Source of the DNA: Cycas panzhihuaensis
Taxonomy: Eukaryota; Cycadophyta
Direction of reading: 5' to 3'
Assembly: GCA_023213395.1 (NCBI GenBank)
Contig: CM041465.1
Span: 103,609,741 to 103,673,740 of the forward strand
DNA length: 64,000 bases
Every line of letters starts with the position of its first letter. Position 1 is the first letter of the stretch. The notes under the pieces were generated by a model that searched no databases, was not told where the DNA came from, and saw nothing but the letters and a program-made list of their open reading frames with translations. A program made the translations under genes and the position numbers. Positions 1-10,990 of this stretch are shown piece after piece.

Positions 1-32
1 CTGCTAGCTTCAAGTGTTACTCAAGTGGAAAG

Positions 33-1195
33 ATGGTCGCCATAAATATGCTTAATGCTTGTACCATAAGGCTAACGGGGCAATCAAATTATCAAGAATG
101 GAAAAGAATCACAAAAATCTCTTGATAATGAATGAGTTCTGGGGATATGTTTCTGGAAGAATCCCCAATCCTACACTTGTGGTTAATGATAATCAACCTA
201 CACCTGTGGATGTTCAACTTGTTGCTGCATGGGAGGTCAAAGACGAAATTGCCTTGGCTTTCATTCGTATGGTTGTGGACATACATGTAGACCAAAATAT
301 TACTTCTGCACTATCTTCTAAAGAAGCATGGGACACCTTATCCTCCTTGTATGAAAGGCGAGATGAAGCTCGCATTTTGATGATAAAGGCTAAATTGTAC
401 TCCATCAAATTTGTAAAGCCAATGTTGGCATTCATGCCCTCTATTAAGGAGGTTTGTAATGAATTAACTATTTTAGGTAGTCCAGCTACAAGAGATGAAA
501 TCATAGCCTCCATCACAAAAGCATTGCCAAAGGACTACAACGGCTTTATATCATCAACTACACGAGATGGTTCACTAAAGGGGATGACAGTCAATCAACT
601 TGAAAGCTTATTGTTTCAAGAAGAACAAATCTATGCTAAGGATAATGAAGAACCATCTACATCAGGTGCTTTCACAAAGAAGGGCCAAGACAAATCAAAA
701 TCCAAAACCGCATTCACAAAGCGGTTTGGAAATATGAACATTGGATCTTCCAAATCCAATGTCGTATGCCATTATTGTGGCATTCTCGCCACATTGCACC
801 TAAGTGCGAGAAAAAGCAAGCAGATCTTCAAAGACAAAGAATGACCATGTGGTCAAAGATGCGAAGCACCGGTGGTCAAAGACATCAAGCCACCACGACA
901 TCGGTTTCAACAGAGGTTCCAATGCAGATCGGCGGTTTCCCCTCGACCAAATCAAGGTGCCTATCGAGGAGGTCCACAAGGAGGGTCAAAGAAATGGCTA
1001 CCAACGCCATTATAATCAGTTTGCCAATGACGACAAACTACTTTGTGCATACCAATCATCCAAGGTTGACAACACTTGGATTGTCGATTCAGAGCCACTC
1101 GACATATGACAGGAGTGAAGAACTCCTATGCAACATCAAGGAAGGTAAAGGTCATTTAGTGACCTTTGAAATCTTGAATCGCTTGAGGTTTCGTG
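33..1195 (+). pseudogene. gag: Copia C gag and protease start, frameshifted
   Basis: Gag forms the virus-like particle that packages the element RNA. The start ATG is at 33, in the same context as the intact gag starts of A and B. The frame breaks within about 90 bases, where an A-run is one base shorter than in A, and resumes at 59-844 with the conserved UBN2-type gag body (NQNITSALSSKEAWDTLSSLY-like region). The zinc knuckle near 765-810 keeps CHYC but its second half is garbled: CTG and CAG in A/B have become CTCG and CGAG here. The protease motif is displaced near 1080-1110. It is a damaged copy or a miscalled intact one. Confidence 0.85.
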
Positions 1196-2320
1196 AATAG
1201 GCACCATAGCTCCTTTTCATTCTCCTCAAAATCCTTCCTCATCATTTCCCAACAAAGGATGCCTACTTCATTCCTTCTATGGAGAAGAATCGCTCTGTTA
1301 GCCGATGAACAAGCAACACATGAGCGTACTATTTAAAATGGGAAATGTATTATTTGTGACAAAGATGATCAGATCATAGCTGTAGCCTATGAGGATCAAG
1401 GTCTTTACAAGTTGGATGCCAATAATATTACTCTTAATTCTGCTTACTTTGGTTCCACATCTTTGTCAAAAATTCAGTTATAGCATCAACGTCTAGGACA
1501 TTTAAGCCTAGACAATCTGAAGCAGATGACATACAAACGCATGGTATATGGGCTTCCAAATATGTATGGTTCAAAATGTCTTTGCGAAGCTTGCATAATG
1601 GGGTCACACCATCGGCTGCCTTTTCCTAAAGGCAAAGCATGGCGTGCATCTTATCCTTTGCAATTAGTTCACTCAGACTTGTGTGGACCCATGTCCACCC
1701 ACTCCTTTGGAGGAGCATTGTAGTACATATCTTTTATTGATGACTTCTCTCACAAAGTCTGGGTCTACTTCCTAAAGCATAAATCAGAAGCCTTCTCCAA
1801 GTTCAAAGAGTTCAAGGAAGTAGAAAATGAATCGGCTACTCAATTGGCACATTAAGGTCGATAATGGAGGTGAATTCACTTCAAATGAATTCAACCAATT
1901 TTGCAAGGATAATGGAATTCGGAGACAACTCACAGCTCCTCATACTCCTCAGCAAAATGGAGTCTCCGAGAGGATGAATAGAACTTTGGCTAATAAAGCC
2001 AAACAATGATGCATGCAAAAGGGCTTCCAAGAGCTTCTTGGGTCAAGCATTTCTTACAAATGCCTATGTGGCCAATCGAAGTCCCAAGCAGTGATCACCA
2101 ATATCACACCCGAGGAGGCATGGTGCGGAAGAAGCCAACTATCACCATTTGAGGACATTCTGCATCACAGATATGCACATACGGATCAACAAAGAACAAA
2201 GTTGGACAAACATAGCCTAAAATGCATCTTTATAGGATATGCAATCCATAGCAAAGCCTACAAGTTGTATGATCCATTGGGAGAAAATGCATCTCTCAAG
2301 AGATGTAATCTTTGTTGAGG
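1196..2320 (+). pseudogene. Copia C pre-integrase and integrase, frameshifted
   Basis: This region holds the His/Cys pre-integrase domain and the integrase core that inserts the cDNA. Recognisable blocks are the HQR-GHLSLDN block near 1480-1520 (after a TAG), CLCEACIMG near 1580, LVHSDLCGPMSTHSFGG at 1665-1715, DNGGEFTSNEFNQFCKDNG at 1860-1915 and PQQNGVSERMNRT at 1947-1985. These carry the D, D and E of the catalytic triad. Stops and shifts at about 1480, 1724, 1826 and 2008 separate them. At 2109-2128 CACCCGAGG and GTGCGGAAG stand where element B implies CACCTGAGG and GTCTGGTAAG. Confidence 0.85.
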
Positions 2321-4160
2321 ATGATAAAAAGAGTTGGATATGGCATCAATCCAACCCCCATTGACAAAGGGAAAAAGATTGTTGAGGACTTCCTTCCCTC
2401 AATCTTACACACCATGTTCTTCATCCGCACCTTCCGTACCATTTACTTCATCTTCATTTGCTCCACTTGAACCTTCCACTTCATCTTCCCGCTCCTACAC
2501 TTAGACCGTAAGATATTGAGGTTCATGCCACATCATTTCATAAGTTACCTAAGTGGTACACTCAAAGCAGTGCAGGATGGTCACATCATTGAAGGAAACG
2601 TCCATCAAAGTTTCCTAGAAGAAACAAACTTTGCACTTATGGTCAAGTGCTTTCTACTGATGAGCCTACTACCTTTTCAGAGGCTTCACAAAGTGATAGT
2701 TGGAAAGCTGCCATGGATGAGGAGATTCAATCCATTCACAAGAATGGTACTTGGGACTTGGTCGAATTGCCTCCACACAAATAGGCAATCAGTTGTAAAT
2801 GGGTCTACAAGACCAAATTCCATTCTGATGGGACACTCAAGCGACAAAAGCGAGACTTGTAGCAAAGGGTTTAAACAAAAAGAAGGAATTGATTACGAGG
2901 AGACCTTTGCACCAGAGCAAACATGAACACCATCGACTTCTCTTGGCCTTAGCCGCACAATGCAAATGGGCCGTATATCAGATGGACGTGAAGAGCGCCT
3001 TCCTCAACGGCGATCTTCAAGAGGAGGTATACTTGGAGCAACCTCCTGGTTACAAGGAACAAGGCGAGGAGCATTTGGTATGTCGCCTCAAAAAGGCTTT
3101 GTATGGCTTGAAGCAAGCTCCTAGGGCATGGTATGCAAAAATCGATGAATACTTTCTGAGACATGGGTTTCATCGATCCACATCTGATCCAAACTTGTAC
3201 ATCAAACATGAACATCACCATGTCACTTATATTGCCTTGTATGTAGATGACTTAGTGATCACGAGTGATGACACTAAGCTCATCAATGTTCTCCAGGATG
3301 ATTTGAAGAGAAGTTTTGAGATGACCGATCTTGGACTTCTCCATTATTTTTAGGCTTTGAGGTATGGCGTGACCAGTTATATCTTCATTTCCCAAGCAAA
3401 ATATTCTTGGGACATCTTGCGAGATTCGGGATGCACGATCGCAAGACGGCGCCTACACCCATGGAGAACGGCACCAAGCTTTCCCTTAATGAGGAAGGCG
3501 AACCAAGATCCCACTCTCTATCGGCAGTTGATTGGTAGCTTGATTTATCTCACCAACACTCGTCCGGACATTTCATTTGCGTTGGGATTTGCTCGTTACA
3601 TGTCTCAACCCAATCGGATACACTGAATGCGAAAACGCATACTCAAGTATATCAAAGGAACATTGCGCTTGGACTTGAGTATGTACATAAGGAGAACTTC
3701 ACTTTGGAGGGGTTCTCCGATTACGATTAGGCGGGATGCAAGGATAGCGAAATCTACCTCGGGTTCTGCTTTTACCCTTGGTTCAAGTTGTTTCATGGAG
3801 TTGCAAGAAGCAACCAAATGTTACCTTGTCCTCCACCGAGAATACAAAGTCGCGGTCAGTAGCTTGTGAGGCTATCCGGCTTCGACGGATTCTTGGTGAG
3901 CTTGGATTTCAAAGAAGAAATGACCGACCTTCATTGTGACAATCGAGTGTCCTCAAGCTAACAAAGAATCCTGCTTTTCCACGCACGGACCAAGCATATT
4001 GAAGTTCACCACCATTTCATCGTGGAGCATGTACACGGTGGTGAGATCACACTTCAATATCGACCAACCAACAACAGACGGCAGATATCTTTACCAAGCC
4101 ACTTGGTAGAGACAAATTTGTAAAATTTAGAGATGGTCTTGGTGTCCGACTTAACATTGT
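2321..4160 (+). pseudogene. Copia C reverse transcriptase and RNase H, frameshifted
   Basis: The RT copies the RNA into cDNA and RNase H removes the template. The best block is 2889-3353: it includes [40 protein letters not shown] and the catalytic YVDD at 3240-3251. RNase H follows from 3357, with RQLIGSLIYLTNTRPDISFA at about 3515-3580, and the end of pol lies near 4140 just ahead of the polypurine tract. Internal stops (for example TAG at 3352 and TGA near 3625) and shifts interrupt it. The residues of the RT palm are conserved, so the decay or miscalling is recent. Confidence 0.88.
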
Positions 4161-4164
4161 AAAT

Positions 4165-4173
4165 GAAGGGGGG
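4165..4173 (+). promoter_or_regulatory. Polypurine tract of Copia C
   Basis: GAAGGGGGG lies directly against the 3' LTR start TGTTAAACC. This is the usual position of the plus-strand DNA primer in LTR retrotransposons. Confidence 0.85.
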
Positions 4174-4738
4174 TGTTAAACCTTATGTTTAAATGTTAAG
4201 TTAATGTACTTTATTTTTCATGTAATATATGCACTTTCACTTTAGGGGTGACTTATCACTTAAGTGATAAAGTGCACACCCACATTCTTTCTAGTGACAC
4301 AACGTTGTCACTAAAGGGTCAAATGGACCCTCATGCACTTTTGCACTTGATACAAGTCATGTATCTTGGATGTTTGACACTTGTCAAACATCCAAGGCCT
4401 TAGGTGAGGATCCAAGGCATGATCCAAGTCATATCTTGGATGTTCGACACTTGTCAAACATCTAAGGCCTTAGGTCTCTCATTTCACTCTATATAATGAG
4501 ACCTCTCCTCATTGTCTCAAAAGGAGAGTTGAGTCAGATTGTTATGCTATCAGTTTGCTAATCAAACTGTTTTCTTCTTGGGAGGTTGGACCAATTCCAA
4601 CTCCACATATTGGGTATCATTTTCTCTTGTTCCTATTTCAGTTTGTGCTCTTTATGCTTTCATGCTTTCATGCATTTATAGTATTGTGATTGTACTTATG
4701 ATCTTGGGATTAATGTGGCCTAATGCCCATTTTCCACA
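4174..4738 (+). repeat. 3' LTR of Copia C
   Basis: This 565-bp LTR begins TGTTAAACC and ends TTTCCACA. It aligns along its length with the A and B LTRs in the opposite orientation. It contains the short inverted motif ATCACTTAAGTGAT near 4255 and a TATA-like CTATATAATGAG at about 4489-4500, followed by the likely transcript start. Compared with A and B it has an extra segment near 4360-4480 in which AAGTCAT-ATCTTGGATGTT-type text is duplicated. Confidence 0.9.
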
Positions 4739-4744
4739 CTATCT

Positions 4745-5893
4745 AGGTTGTAATTGTCTATATTCTGGGTTGCAAACATCTGCACAATAAGTTACAACTT
4801 CGATTTTCTTGGTTGCAATTGTCTTCATTCCAAGTTGCAATTTCTGATCTTCTTGGTTGCAACTTATTGCGTCCAGGTTGCAACTCTGTCCCTTTTGGGT
4901 TGCAACCTTTAGTGTCTCTCAAGTTGCAACCGTTTGTGTCCCGGGTTGTAACTATCTTCATTCTATGTTGCAACCTTCAGCGTCTTAGGTTGCAACTATT
5001 TGCGTCTTGGGTTCCAATCGTCTTCATTTTGGGTTGTAACCGTTGCAACCGTTTGTGTCTCGGGTTGCAACTATCTTCATTCTAGGTTGCAACCTTCAGC
5101 GTCTTAGGTTGCAACTATTTGCGTCTTGGGTTCCAATTGTCTTCATTTTGGGTTGTAACCTTTAGCGTCTTAAGTTCCAACCATCTGCGTCTTGGGTTGC
5201 AATCGTCTTTATTTTGGGTTGCAACCTTCAACGTCTTAGGTTGCAATCGTCTTTATTTTGGGTTGCAACCTTCAACGTCTTGGGTTGCAACCATTTGCAT
5301 CTCGGGTTGTAATTGTCTTTATTCTAGGTTGCAACCTTTGACATCTTGGGTTGCAACCGTCTTCATTTTGGGTTGCGACTTTCAACGTCCTAGGTTGCAA
5401 TTGTCTTGATTCTAGGTTGTAACCTTCAACGTTTCAGGTTGCAACCGTTTGTGTCTCGGGTGATAACCGTGTTCATTCTGGGTTGCAACCTTCAGCGTCG
5501 TAAGTTGCAACCATGTGTGTCCCAGGTTGCAATCGTTTTCATTCTGGGTTGCAATTTTCAACATCCTAAGTTGCAACCTTTTGGCCCTGTGGTTGTAACC
5601 TTCAACCTCTCAGGTTGCAACCTTCTTCATTTTGGGTTGCAACCTTCAGCATCCTAGGTTACAACCTTCTTCCCCATGGTTTTAACTTTCAACCTCCTAG
5701 GTTGCAACCTTTTGCGTCTCGGGTTGCAATCACTTATTATCGCATTCTTGGTTGCAACCTTCTGCGTTCTGGGTTATAACCACTTATCATCACGTCCTTG
5801 GCTGCAACCTTTTGTGTCTTGGGTTGCAACCACTTGTCATTAGGTCGTTAGTTGCAACCTTCTGCATTTTGGGTTGCAACCACTTGATTTCAA
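4745..5893. repeat. 22-bp minisatellite with palindromic core GGTTGCAACC
   Basis: About 45-50 tandem units of mostly 22 bp each begin with GGTTGCAACC, a perfect 10-base palindrome, or a one- or two-base variant of it. Each is followed by a 12-base tail. Tails fall into classes, for example CGTCTTCATTTTG, CTTCAGCGTCTTA and CGTTTGTGTCTCG, and these tend to cycle in threes to give a 66-bp higher-order period. From about 5725 some units lengthen to 28 bp, with CACTTATCATCACG-type tails. The array starts just after the LTR of element C and ends at a Gypsy scrap. Open frames crossing it come from the 66-bp period, not from a gene. Confidence 0.93.
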
Positions 5894-5959
5894 TATTTTA
5901 ATAGGGTTTCCCTATATTTGAAATGATTGTGGAATATCTGCTCCCATGTTTTTTTTTTA

Positions 5960-6475
5960 ACTTATAATGTGCTATTTCAGTCGACTTCCATTAACTATTT
6001 TTTCAAGCAATGTTCCATCGAGTTGTTGGAGTTGCACTGTTCCATTATGTTGAATATAATTTACCTTATATGGGCCAAGCCATCGTAATTCTATTTTTTT
6101 TGACTTTATGCGAAATTTACTGTCGTATAAAAGTATGAGATCTCCTATTTGAAATTGTGGAACTTTGAGGTGTTTATCGTGCCATGTTTTACGTTTCTGT
6201 TTCTTCGCTTTTAGTTTCCACAAAGCCCTTGCTCGCTTTTCTTCCAAGTTTATTAGGACCATAAATTGCTAGTCTCATGAATCCTCCTCTGGTAGTCGTA
6301 GCTGCAAAGCTACCTGCAAACTTTTTGTTTGAAATTCAAGAGGAAGTATAGTTTCTAGCCCATAAACTAGTTGGAACGATGTTTGTTTATGAGGTCTTTT
6401 TATTGTCATCTTGTTTGTTTATGAGGTCTTTTTACTGTCATCTTGGAGCAAGTTGTGCTCTGAATATCGTATGTT
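5960..6475 (-). pseudogene. Gypsy integrase C-terminal fragment
   Basis: Minus-strand coding text from about 6440 to 5972 resembles the end of a Ty3/Gypsy integrase. It has SFQLVYGLETILPLEFQ-like text, then a basic stretch, then KVPQFQIGDLILLYDSKF and RWLGPYKVNYIQ, and ends in VNGSRLK. The last part is the GPY-type C-terminal domain, matching the same region of Gypsy G (38832-38575) and so probably the same lineage. Stops interrupt it before 6262. At 6378-6446 a segment of about 34 bp (TTTGTTTATGAGGTCTTTTT) is duplicated in tandem. No LTR or RT belongs to it here. Confidence 0.8.
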
Positions 6476-6686
6476 TAATATACCAATACTAAAATATATA
6501 CCTTACATTTGTTTGTCTTGTTGGTGGAATATTTAAAATGTTTGTACTTATTTCTTTCCAAGAATCAAATCGTTGTGCATAAGCGTCATACCAAAATTGT
6601 GCTTGATCTATTAAGGAAGAAGAAAACACAATATACCAATACTTTTATTGCTATTTATTTTTCATTATATCAGTACATTGTTCTAG
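6476..6686. other. Gene-free spacer with 14-bp direct repeat
   Basis: No coding similarity is recognised. AATATACCAATACT occurs at 6477-6490 and again at 6630-6643, bracketing 139 AT-rich bases. The pair may be a target-site duplication of a short insertion, or a repair scar. Confidence 0.4.
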
Positions 6687-8271
6687 ATGCATGAATCACT
6701 TTTCGTTGAGTTTGAATCAGCAGAATTGCATCTTGCTCTTAATGAAGAGCCCCTAACGTACCAAGAAGCTGTAAAGCATGCAGCTTGGAGAAATGTCATG
6801 AACGAAGAGTACCAATCTTTTATCAAGAACGGTACATGGGAGCTTGTTGATATACCACTTGGAAGAAAGGTAGTTCAAAATAAATGGGTGTTCAAAAACA
6901 AGTATAGATCAGATGACACCCTAGAAAAACACAAGGCGAGGTTGGTAGCAAAAGGATTCACGCAAAGGGAAGGCATCGACTACACTGAAATCTTTGCTCC
7001 TACAACCAAGTGGCATACAATCAGAACTCTTATAGCCTTGGCTGCTCAACAGGGTTGAAAAATCCACCAACTCGATGTTAAGATCGCATTTCTCAATGAG
7101 GACCTTGAATAAAAAATTTATATGGCTCAGTCAGAAGGATACGGGATTGTCGGTCAGGAGCATAAGGTTTGCGGGCTCAAAAAGTTTTTATACGGCCTAA
7201 AGTAAGCCTCTCGTGTTTGGTTTATCAAGTTGTCTGAAAGAATGAGGCAACTTGGATATGAGGTTTGCGATTATCAAGATATTGATGCAACATTATTCAT
7301 CAAGCACCAAAATGATAAAGTCACTTACCTCTTAATCTTTGTGGATGACATGCTAATAATGGGAAATAGTGAACAGGTAATCAGTTAGCTGAAGAAGGAT
7401 CTTGTTAAAAATTTTGAATTGTTTGAGTTCGGGTTGATGAAATATTACTTGGGAATTGAAGTAACTCAAAAAAATGGCAAAATCTTTCTCTTCCAAGAAA
7501 AATATATCAACGATCTTCTGACAAAGTTTCAGTTAGAAGGTGTTCGACCAGTGGATACACCTATCGATCTTAATATTGAACTCTCAACTGATGGTGACAT
7601 TAAGGAGGCAGACGCAACACTCTACAGGCAATTTGTAGGTAGTCTCATCTATATTATCAACACAAGGCTAGATATTGCACACTTTGTTGGCATTCTTGCA
7701 AGATTCATGACAAATCTTAAGTTGAATCATTGGCAAGTTGCAATACGAGTGTTGAGGTACCTAAAGACGACTAGCAAATATGGTTTGTTGTATGAACCCA
7801 ATGCAGAATTTAAATTTTATGCATACACAGACTCAGACTTTGTCAGAGATAAAGACACAGGAAGATCTACGTCTGGGTACGTAGCATTTCTTGGAACAAC
7901 ACCAATATCATGGAGATCTAGATGGCAAAAGATAGTTGCAGACTCGATCATCGAAGCTAAGTATATTGCTGCTTCTGAGACAAGCAAGGAAGTGATATGG
8001 ATTAAATGCCACCCAAACAAGTTCTACTAGTTTACATGTAGATAATCAATCTACAATTCAGATGGTTAAAAATTCTGTATTTCATGATCGTATCAAATAT
8101 ATAAGTACGAAAGTCCACATGATTAGAGAACTAGTTCATGATGGCACAATTCAACTGGAGTATTGTCCCACAACAGATCAAGTGGCCGATATCTTCATCA
8201 AACCACTGAAGAGAGTGAAGTTTGAACAGTTTCGAAAGCAACTCGGCCTTAGGGCCTCCATCTCCGACTGA
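6687..8271 (+). pseudogene. Copia D reverse transcriptase and RNase H with stops
   Basis: The frame begins in the Copia linker (NEEPLTYQEAVKHAAWRNVM) and runs into RT with [22 protein letters not shown] at 7057 and TAA or TAG codons near 7110, 7203 and 7386 interrupt the palm, but QLDVKIAFLNEDLE, LKKFLYGLK and the catalytic FVDD at 7338-7349 can be read in one frame. Thumb and RNase H follow at 7419-8030 (FELFEFGLMKYYLGIEV; ATLYRQFVGSLIYIINTR; TDSDF), and the RNase H end at 8062-8271 includes TDQVADIFIKPL. It is ordinary Copia pol, inactivated by point mutations. Confidence 0.9.
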
Positions 8272-8885
8272 TTGAAGGAGATGACAATAGGACCATCATA
8301 CTCTGTCTCATTCGTGAAAATTCCTTGTGGGCGCGGAAGGACAAGAATAAGTCTCTACTCTATCCCATTCGTGAAAACCCCTTGTGGGCGCAAAAGGATA
8401 AGGGTTGTATCGTTTTGGAAAATCGGAACCTGTGAAAACTCAAAAGGGCATGGGGGATGATCAAATGGTATATGAAGATTCAGTAGATTTCAATTTCAAA
8501 ATTCATTGTACTGATTGGCTATCTGGTTTCATTTAAAGAGCCGCCTGAGCCAGGTTAGTAGATTAGAAAATTTGTGGGTTTTCTTCCCCATGAGGGTTTC
8601 TCACAAAAGTGTCATAGTAGTTTGCTTTGTAAGAGGCTCAAATGAAGACCTCATAGGATTGAATAAAATAGGATGAAATGACCTTCTACCATTAAGGGGG
8701 AGATTGAAAAGGGTTAATGTCACAAGGTCATTACATTAGTTAATTATTTCGAAAAAGGGTCTTAAGTGAACTTTAAATTAGATCACTTAAGTGAAATGTA
8801 CTTTCATGTGCATTATGTGTAATTTCATTTCACTTAACTCTAATGCTCCCTCTCTCAATATAAAAATAAAAGCTCAATGGAGGAG
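6687..8885 (+). mobile_element. Copia element D, 5' truncated, 3' LTR split by element A
   Basis: This is the 3' half of a Ty1/Copia element distinct from the A/B/C family. RT and RNase H are present (6687-8271), followed by about 420 bp of non-coding text, a polypurine tract (8694-8703) and the start of an LTR at 8705. Element A inserted into that LTR. The duplicated target is ATTCA at 8886-8890 and 15987-15991, and LTR D resumes at about 15992. Gag, protease and integrase are missing and the 5' break lies near 6687. Several stop codons in RT make it non-functional. Confidence 0.85.
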
Positions 8886-8890
8886 ATTCA
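8694..8890 (+). repeat. Polypurine tract and first part of the 3' LTR of Copia D
   Basis: TTAAGGGGGAGAT precedes the probable LTR start TGAAAAGGG at 8705. A promoter-like CTCAATATAAAAATAAAAGC lies at about 8854-8873. The LTR is interrupted at 8890 by element A. The exact LTR start is inferred from the position of the polypurine tract. Confidence 0.65.
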
Positions 8891-9422
8891 TGTGAAAAGT
8901 GGGCATTAAGCCACATTAGTCCCAAGAATTTAAGTGAAAGCACAATACCACAAATGCATGAAGCATAAAACACAAAGAACACAAAGAGAAATAGGAGCAA
9001 GATCAAAATACCATGTATGGGGGTTGGAATTAGTCCAACCACCAAAGAATGCTTCAGCTTGATTAGCAAACTGACAGAATAACAATGAGCTCCAACTCTT
9101 TAGATGAGCAACAATGAAGAGAGGCCTCATTAAATAGAGGAAGATGAGAGGCCAAAGGCTATTGCATGATTGACAAGTGTCAATCAAGCAATGCATGCTT
9201 GCATGTAGGACTAGTATCCATTGGGAGCTCTTGTGAGCAAAAGTGCAAGGGGGTCATTTGACCCTCAAGTGACAACGTTATGTCACTAGACATAAAGTGG
9301 GTGTGTACTTTATCACTAAAGTGATAAAGTCACACTTAAAGTACAAAAGTGACACATAATACAAGAATAGAAAGTACATTAGCTTAACATTATAAACATA
9401 AGGTAAACCATGAGGTTTAACA
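8891..9422 (-). repeat. 3' LTR of Copia A with adjacent polypurine tract
   Basis: This 532-bp LTR is flanked on the element side by C7-TTAT (minus strand ATAAGGGGGGG, 9423-9432), the plus-strand primer. On the minus strand it starts TGTTAAACCTCATGG and ends CTTTTCACA. At 9071-9077 it keeps CTGACAG, which the 5' LTR shows as CCGAG. Confidence 0.93.
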
Positions 9423-9439
9423 CCCCCCCTTATTGTTTA

Positions 9440-10990
9440 TAATGTTGAGTCGGACTCCTAGACCATCTCTAAATTTTACAAATTTGTCTCTACCAAGTGG
9501 CTTGGTAAAGATATCTGCCGTCTGCTGCTCCGTTGGTTGATATTGAAGAGTGATCTCACCACTGTGTACATGCTTCCTGATGAAATGATGGTGAACTTCA
9601 ATATGTTTGGTCCCTGCGTGGAAGACTGAATTCTTAGTTAGCTTGAGGACACTCTGATTGTCATAATGAATCTTTGGTCATCCGCTGTTGAAATCCAAGC
9701 TCACCAAGAATCCGTCAAGTCGATAGCCTCACAAGTCGCTACCGACGCAGCTTTGTACTGCCTGGTGGAGGACAAGGTAACATTTGGTTGCTTCTTGCAA
9801 CTCCATGAAATACCATCGAACCAAGGGTAAAACAAGAACTTGAGGTTGATTTCCTGCTATCCTGGCATCCTGCCCAATCAGAATCAGAGAACCCCTCCAA
9901 AGTGAAGCTCTCGTTATGTACATACTTAAGTCCAAGCTGCAATGTTCCTTTGATATATTTGAGTATGCGTTTTGTTGCTTTCCAATGCTTCTGATTGGGT
10001 TGAGACATGAAGCGAGAGCAAATCCCAACTGCAAATGAGATGTCTGGACGAGTGTTGGTAAGATATATTAAGCTACCAATCAACTGTCGATAAAGAGTGG
10101 AATCTGCTGGTTCAGCTTCCTCATTAAGAGAAAGCTTGGTGTCATTCTCCATGGGTGTAAGCGCCGTCTTGCAGTCGTGCATCCTAAATCTCTGCAAGAT
10201 GTCCCAAGAATATTTTGCTTGGGAAATGAAGATATAGCCCGTCACGCCATACCTCAAAGCCTAAAAAGTAATGGAGAAGTCCAAGATCAGTCATCTCAAA
10301 ACTTCTCTTCAAATCATCCTGGAGAACATTGATGAGCTTAGTGTCATCACCCGTGATCACTAAGTCATCTACATACAAGGCAATATAAATGACATGGTGA
10401 TGTTCATGTTTGATATATAAGTTTGGATCAAATGTGGATCGATGAAACCCATGTCTTAAAAAGTATTCATCGATTTTTGCGTACCATGCCCTAGGAGCTT
10501 GCTTCAAGCCATACAAAGCCTTCTTGAGGCGACATACCAAATGCTCCTTGCCTTGTTCCTTGTAACCAGGAGGTTGCTCCAAGTATACCTCCTCTTGAAG
10601 ATCGCCGTTGAGGAAGGCGCTCTTTACGTCCATCTGATATACGGGCCATTTGCATTGTGCAACTAAGGCCAAGAGAAGTCTGATGGTGTTCATGTTTGCT
10701 ACAGGTGCAAAGGTCTCCTCGTAATCAATTCCTTCCTTTTGCTTGAACCCCTTTGCTACAAGTCTTGCTTTCGTCGCTTGAGTGTCCCATCAAAATGGAA
10801 TTTGGTCTTGTAGACCCATTTACAACTAATTGCCTGTTTGTGTGGAGGCAATTCGACCAAGTCCCAAGTACCATTCTTGTGAATGGATTGAATCTCCTCA
10901 TCCATGGCAACTTTCCAACTATCACTTTGTGAAGCCTCTGCAAAGGTAGTAGGCTCATCAATAGAAAGCACTTGACCATAATTGCAAAGT
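9440..10990 (-). pseudogene. Copia A reverse transcriptase and RNase H
   Basis: RT runs from about 10979 down, with the best frame at 10693-10184. That frame holds [40 protein letters not shown] and the catalytic YVDD near 10363-10374. RNase H follows in another frame at 10257-9739 (TLYRQLIGSLIYLTNTRPDI; SDSDWAG; KSTSSSCFTLGS). The remaining RNase H text to about 9440 is recognisable but shifted. The shift at about 10240 involves CCCGTCACGCC where B has CCTGGCTGCTGCC. All catalytic motifs seen are intact, so the parent was probably active and recent. Confidence 0.88.

Larger units (their letters stand above)
1..4738 (+). mobile_element. Copia element C, 5' LTR outside window
   Basis: This is a Ty1/Copia LTR retrotransposon of the same family as elements A (8891-15986) and B (53275-60336). 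The window opens about 30 bases before the gag start. Gag, protease, integrase, RT and RNase H follow in the Copia order, then a polypurine tract and a 3' LTR (4174-4738) that runs TG...CA. The coding part is broken into many short frames by one-base indels. Several of these fall at sites where A or B read CTG or CAG. The target-site duplication cannot be checked because the 5' LTR is missing; the 3' flank begins CTATC. The family assignment is firm; whether the breaks are real is not. Confidence 0.92.

Noticed and set aside
4813-5657. Three plus-strand open frames of 83-96 codons in the minisatellite
   Set aside because: They are open only because the 66-bp higher-order period keeps frame. 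Their product is a repeat of ILGCN-type text with no domain.
4745-5893. Possible CRISPR array
   Set aside because: Repeats are contiguous 22-bp units with no unique spacers, and the setting is a eukaryotic nuclear genome.
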